Source of the DNA: Streptomyces sp. NBC_00490
Lineage (GTDB): Bacteria; Actinomycetota; Actinomycetes; Streptomycetales; Streptomycetaceae
Length of the DNA stretch: 64,000 bases
Direction of reading: 5' to 3'
Assembly (NCBI RefSeq): GCF_036013645.1
Contig: NZ_CP107869.1
Location: forward strand, 10,478,001-10,542,000
Shown here in pieces: positions 62,310-64,000 of the stretch (positions are counted from its first letter, which is position 1; the number at the start of each line of letters is the position of its first letter). A program made the translations under genes and the position numbers. The notes under the pieces are model-generated. The model saw nothing but the letters and a program-made list of their open reading frames with translations, was not told where the DNA came from and did not search any database.

Positions 62310-63544
62310 TCACCACCATCGGCCTGCCTGCCGCCGCCACCCCGTTGGGCGTCGAGGTCGTCGAGCGCAAGGGCGCCGGTCATCCCGACACCCTCGCCGA
62401 CGGCGTGGCCGAGGCGATCTCCCGCGCCTACAGCCGCTACTGCCTCGAGGAGTTCGGCGCGATCCTGCACCACAACACCGACAAGACGTCCCTGCTCGGC
62501 GGAGCCGCCGACGTGCGCTTCGGCCACGGCGAGCTCACCGCACCCATCCAGGTCCTGGTCAACGGGCGCATCACCGCCGCCCTCGGCGACCACACCATCC
62601 CGGTCACCGACATCGTCACCACCGCCGCGCGCGACTATCTCGCGAGCGCGCTACCGCTGCTCGACACCTCGCGGTGGGTCGACGTGCGGCCGCGGCTGAC
62701 GCAGGCCTCCAGCCCCGGCGCCGTCCACGCCGCAGGCGCCGCCCAGCGCGAGGCCTCCCGCCAGCGGTGGTTCGCCCCGCGCACCCTGGACGACCTCGCC
62801 GAACGCCACCGCATGTTCTCCAACGACACCTCAGCCGGCGTCGCCTACTGGCCGCTGGGCATCGCCGAGCAGCTCGCCCTCGGCGTCGAGGAGCAGCTGA
62901 CGAGCGAGGCGTTCCGCGCCGAACACCCCTACTACGGCACCGACATCAAGCTCATGGTCGTCCGGCACGGTACGAGCGTGCAGCTGACGGCCTGCGTTCC
63001 GCAGATCGCCCGCGAGACGGCGGACCTGGACACCTACATCGCCCGCCGAACCCAGGCCCGCGACCTGATCACCCACCTCGCGTCGACGATCGCACCCGAG
63101 CACCACGTGACGGTGGCCATCAACACCCGCGACGACGACACCCGCCCGGAGCTGTATCTGACGGCGACGGGCTCGTCGATCGAGTCCGGCGACGAAGGCG
63201 TCGTCGGACGCGGCAACCGCGCCAACGGTCTGATCAGCATGCTCAGGCCCTGGTCCGCCGAGGGCGTCTCCGGCAAGAACCCCGTCTACCACGTCGGCAA
63301 GCTGTACAACCTGGCAGCCGCCGAGGCAGCCCGCCGCCTGCACGAGGAGACCGGGCGGGACTGTGCGGTCGTGCTCGTCTCCCAGTCCGGCCGGGACCTG
63401 ACCGACCCCTGGCAGGCGATCGTGCAGACCTCTGGCCCCCACCCCCTCGGCAGGGCCGGCGTGCGGCGGGTGATCGGCGAAGTGATGGCGGACCTGGGCA
63501 CGCTGCGCGAGCAGTTGCTGGACGGAAAGCTGGCCACTGCATGA
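62300..63544 (+). CDS. Archaeal-type S-adenosylmethionine synthetase
   Basis: A 414-residue enzyme from ATG 62300. It makes SAM from methionine and ATP. The family (archaeal type) is shown by ERKGAGHPDTLADGVAEAIS near the N-terminus, FGAILHHNTDKTSLLGG, and SGDEGVVGRGNRANGLIS in the last third. It is not the housekeeping bacterial MetK, which has different motifs. In streptomycetes a second, operon-borne SAM synthetase usually means local supply for methyl- or aminocarboxypropyl transfer. It overlaps the glycosyltransferase gene by 10 bp and the next gene by 4 bp. Confidence 0.92.
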   Translation: MDVITTIGLPAAATPLGVEVVERKGAGHPDTLADGVAEAISRAYSRYCLEEFGAILHHNTDKTSLLGGAADVRFGHGELTAPIQVLVNGRITAALGDHTIPVTDIVTTAARDYLASALPLLDTSRWVDVRPRLTQASSPGAVHAAGAAQREASRQRWFAPRTLDDLAERHRMFSNDTSAGVAYWPLGIAEQLALGVEEQLTSEAFRAEHPYYGTDIKLMVVRHGTSVQLTACVPQIARETADLDTYIARRTQARDLITHLASTIAPEHHVTVAINTRDDDTRPELYLTATGSSIESGDEGVVGRGNRANGLISMLRPWSAEGVSGKNPVYHVGKLYNLAAAEAARRLHEETGRDCAVVLVSQSGRDLTDPWQAIVQTSGPHPLGRAGVRRVIGEVMADLGTLREQLLDGKLATA

Positions 63545-64000
63545 CCGCGCCCCGCACGGATGCCGCCGGGCCGTTCGCGCCCTGCCTCAACCCGGCCACC
63601 CTCTCCGGCATCCCGCTCCCGCAGTTCCTGGCCCTGGCCGCGGGCGCCGGATTCCCCACGGTCGAGGTCTCCATCCAGCAGGCCCAGGCCCACGGCATCG
63701 CCCCCTTACGGGAGCTGCTGCAGGAGATGGGCGTGAGCGTGGCGGCCGCGAGCGGCATCCTGCCCGCAGGGCCCGTCCTGCCCGCCCCGCTGCTGGTCGA
63801 CCCGGACACCTACCGCACCTGCCTGGACGGCCTGGACAGCCGGCTGGAGGCCATGGCCGCCCTTGGCTGCACGGTGGCCACGACCGTCCTCAACCCCCGC
63901 TCCGCGCTGGACACCCGCGAGGCGCGGGCCGTCGCCCGGAAGCGGATCCGCGAGCTCGCCACCGCTGCCGGCGTGCACGGTGTGCGGCTCGCCGTCGAGG
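63541..64000 (+). CDS. Sugar-phosphate isomerase/epimerase-like TIM barrel (3' partial)
   Basis: The first 153 residues of a TIM-barrel protein from ATG 63541, which overlaps the previous stop (ATGA). It opens PCLNPATLSGIPLPQFLALA, then FPTVEVSIQQAQAHGIAPLR and MAALGCTVATTVLNPRS, the strand-helix rhythm of the xylose-isomerase-like / AP-endonuclease family 2 fold. Metal ligands expected in the second half are outside the window. Third gene of the glycosyltransferase/SAM synthetase operon. Confidence 0.75.
   Translation, partial: MTAPRTDAAGPFAPCLNPATLSGIPLPQFLALAAGAGFPTVEVSIQQAQAHGIAPLRELLQEMGVSVAAASGILPAGPVLPAPLLVDPDTYRTCLDGLDSRLEAMAALGCTVATTVLNPRSALDTREARAVARKRIRELATAAGVHGVRLAVE

Overview
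The window is high-GC actinobacterial DNA and reads as a Streptomyces accessory region, either a chromosome arm or a large plasmid. The evidence is the GTG/TTG start usage, the strong third-position GC bias, and families typical of streptomycetes: DUF397 and DUF5753 partners, DUF6233, a Ku protein with a Lys/Ala tail, XRE regulators with TPR tails, and CHAT/TPR, caspase/WD40 and other conflict proteins. No rRNA, tRNA, CRISPR array or ribosomal gene was seen.

Layout. 0-5.5 kb: the end of an XRE/TPR regulator, a HAD hydrolase, an IS21 relic, then a Ser/Thr kinase with a coiled-coil membrane partner and a divergent gene behind a palindromic operator. 5.6-7.4 kb: a transposon graveyard (IS256, IS3 and ISL3 relics and a 250-bp inverted-repeat element). 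7.8-11.4 kb: the most unusual operon, made of a degenerate trypsin-like domain fused to a nucleotidyltransferase-like domain, a partner with a VOC-like domain, and a SLATT-like two-TM protein. 11.6-16.3 kb: a very large membrane protein, an intact ISL3 element, and a 197-bp ISL3-derived MITE with a perfect 8-bp target duplication. 16.3-21.6 kb: a CHAT protease with twelve 45-residue TPR repeats, divergent from a Zn-binding protein and a membrane protein. 21.8-24.8 kb: DUF397, a truncated DUF5753 protein, a leaderless DUF6233 gene, Ku and a three-TM protein. 24.9-31.6 kb: an IS110 element, a GNAT-like protein, a propeller/kinase fusion, a small RelE-like protein and a broken NACHT gene. 31.7-39.4 kb: an endonuclease-nSTAND3 gene, a SLOG-TIR gene of visibly lower GC, an IS5 element carrying a second ORF, and several gene relics. 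39.6-50 kb: two HTH-bearing conflict-type genes, each with a tiny membrane peptide gene on its divergent side, plus several unknown genes and a HEPN-like protein. 50-59.4 kb: a Doc-type toxin-antitoxin pair, an HNH relic, and an alpha/beta hydrolase + caspase-STAND-WD40 operon with 15 near-identical WD repeats. 59.7-64 kb: an XRE/TPR regulator divergent from a glycosyltransferase / archaeal-type SAM synthetase / TIM-barrel operon that runs off the window.

Taken together this looks like a defence island. At least eight candidate conflict modules lie among IS elements and their debris. Most functions given here are domain-level predictions by eye. No database search was run, and weak-family calls are marked as such.
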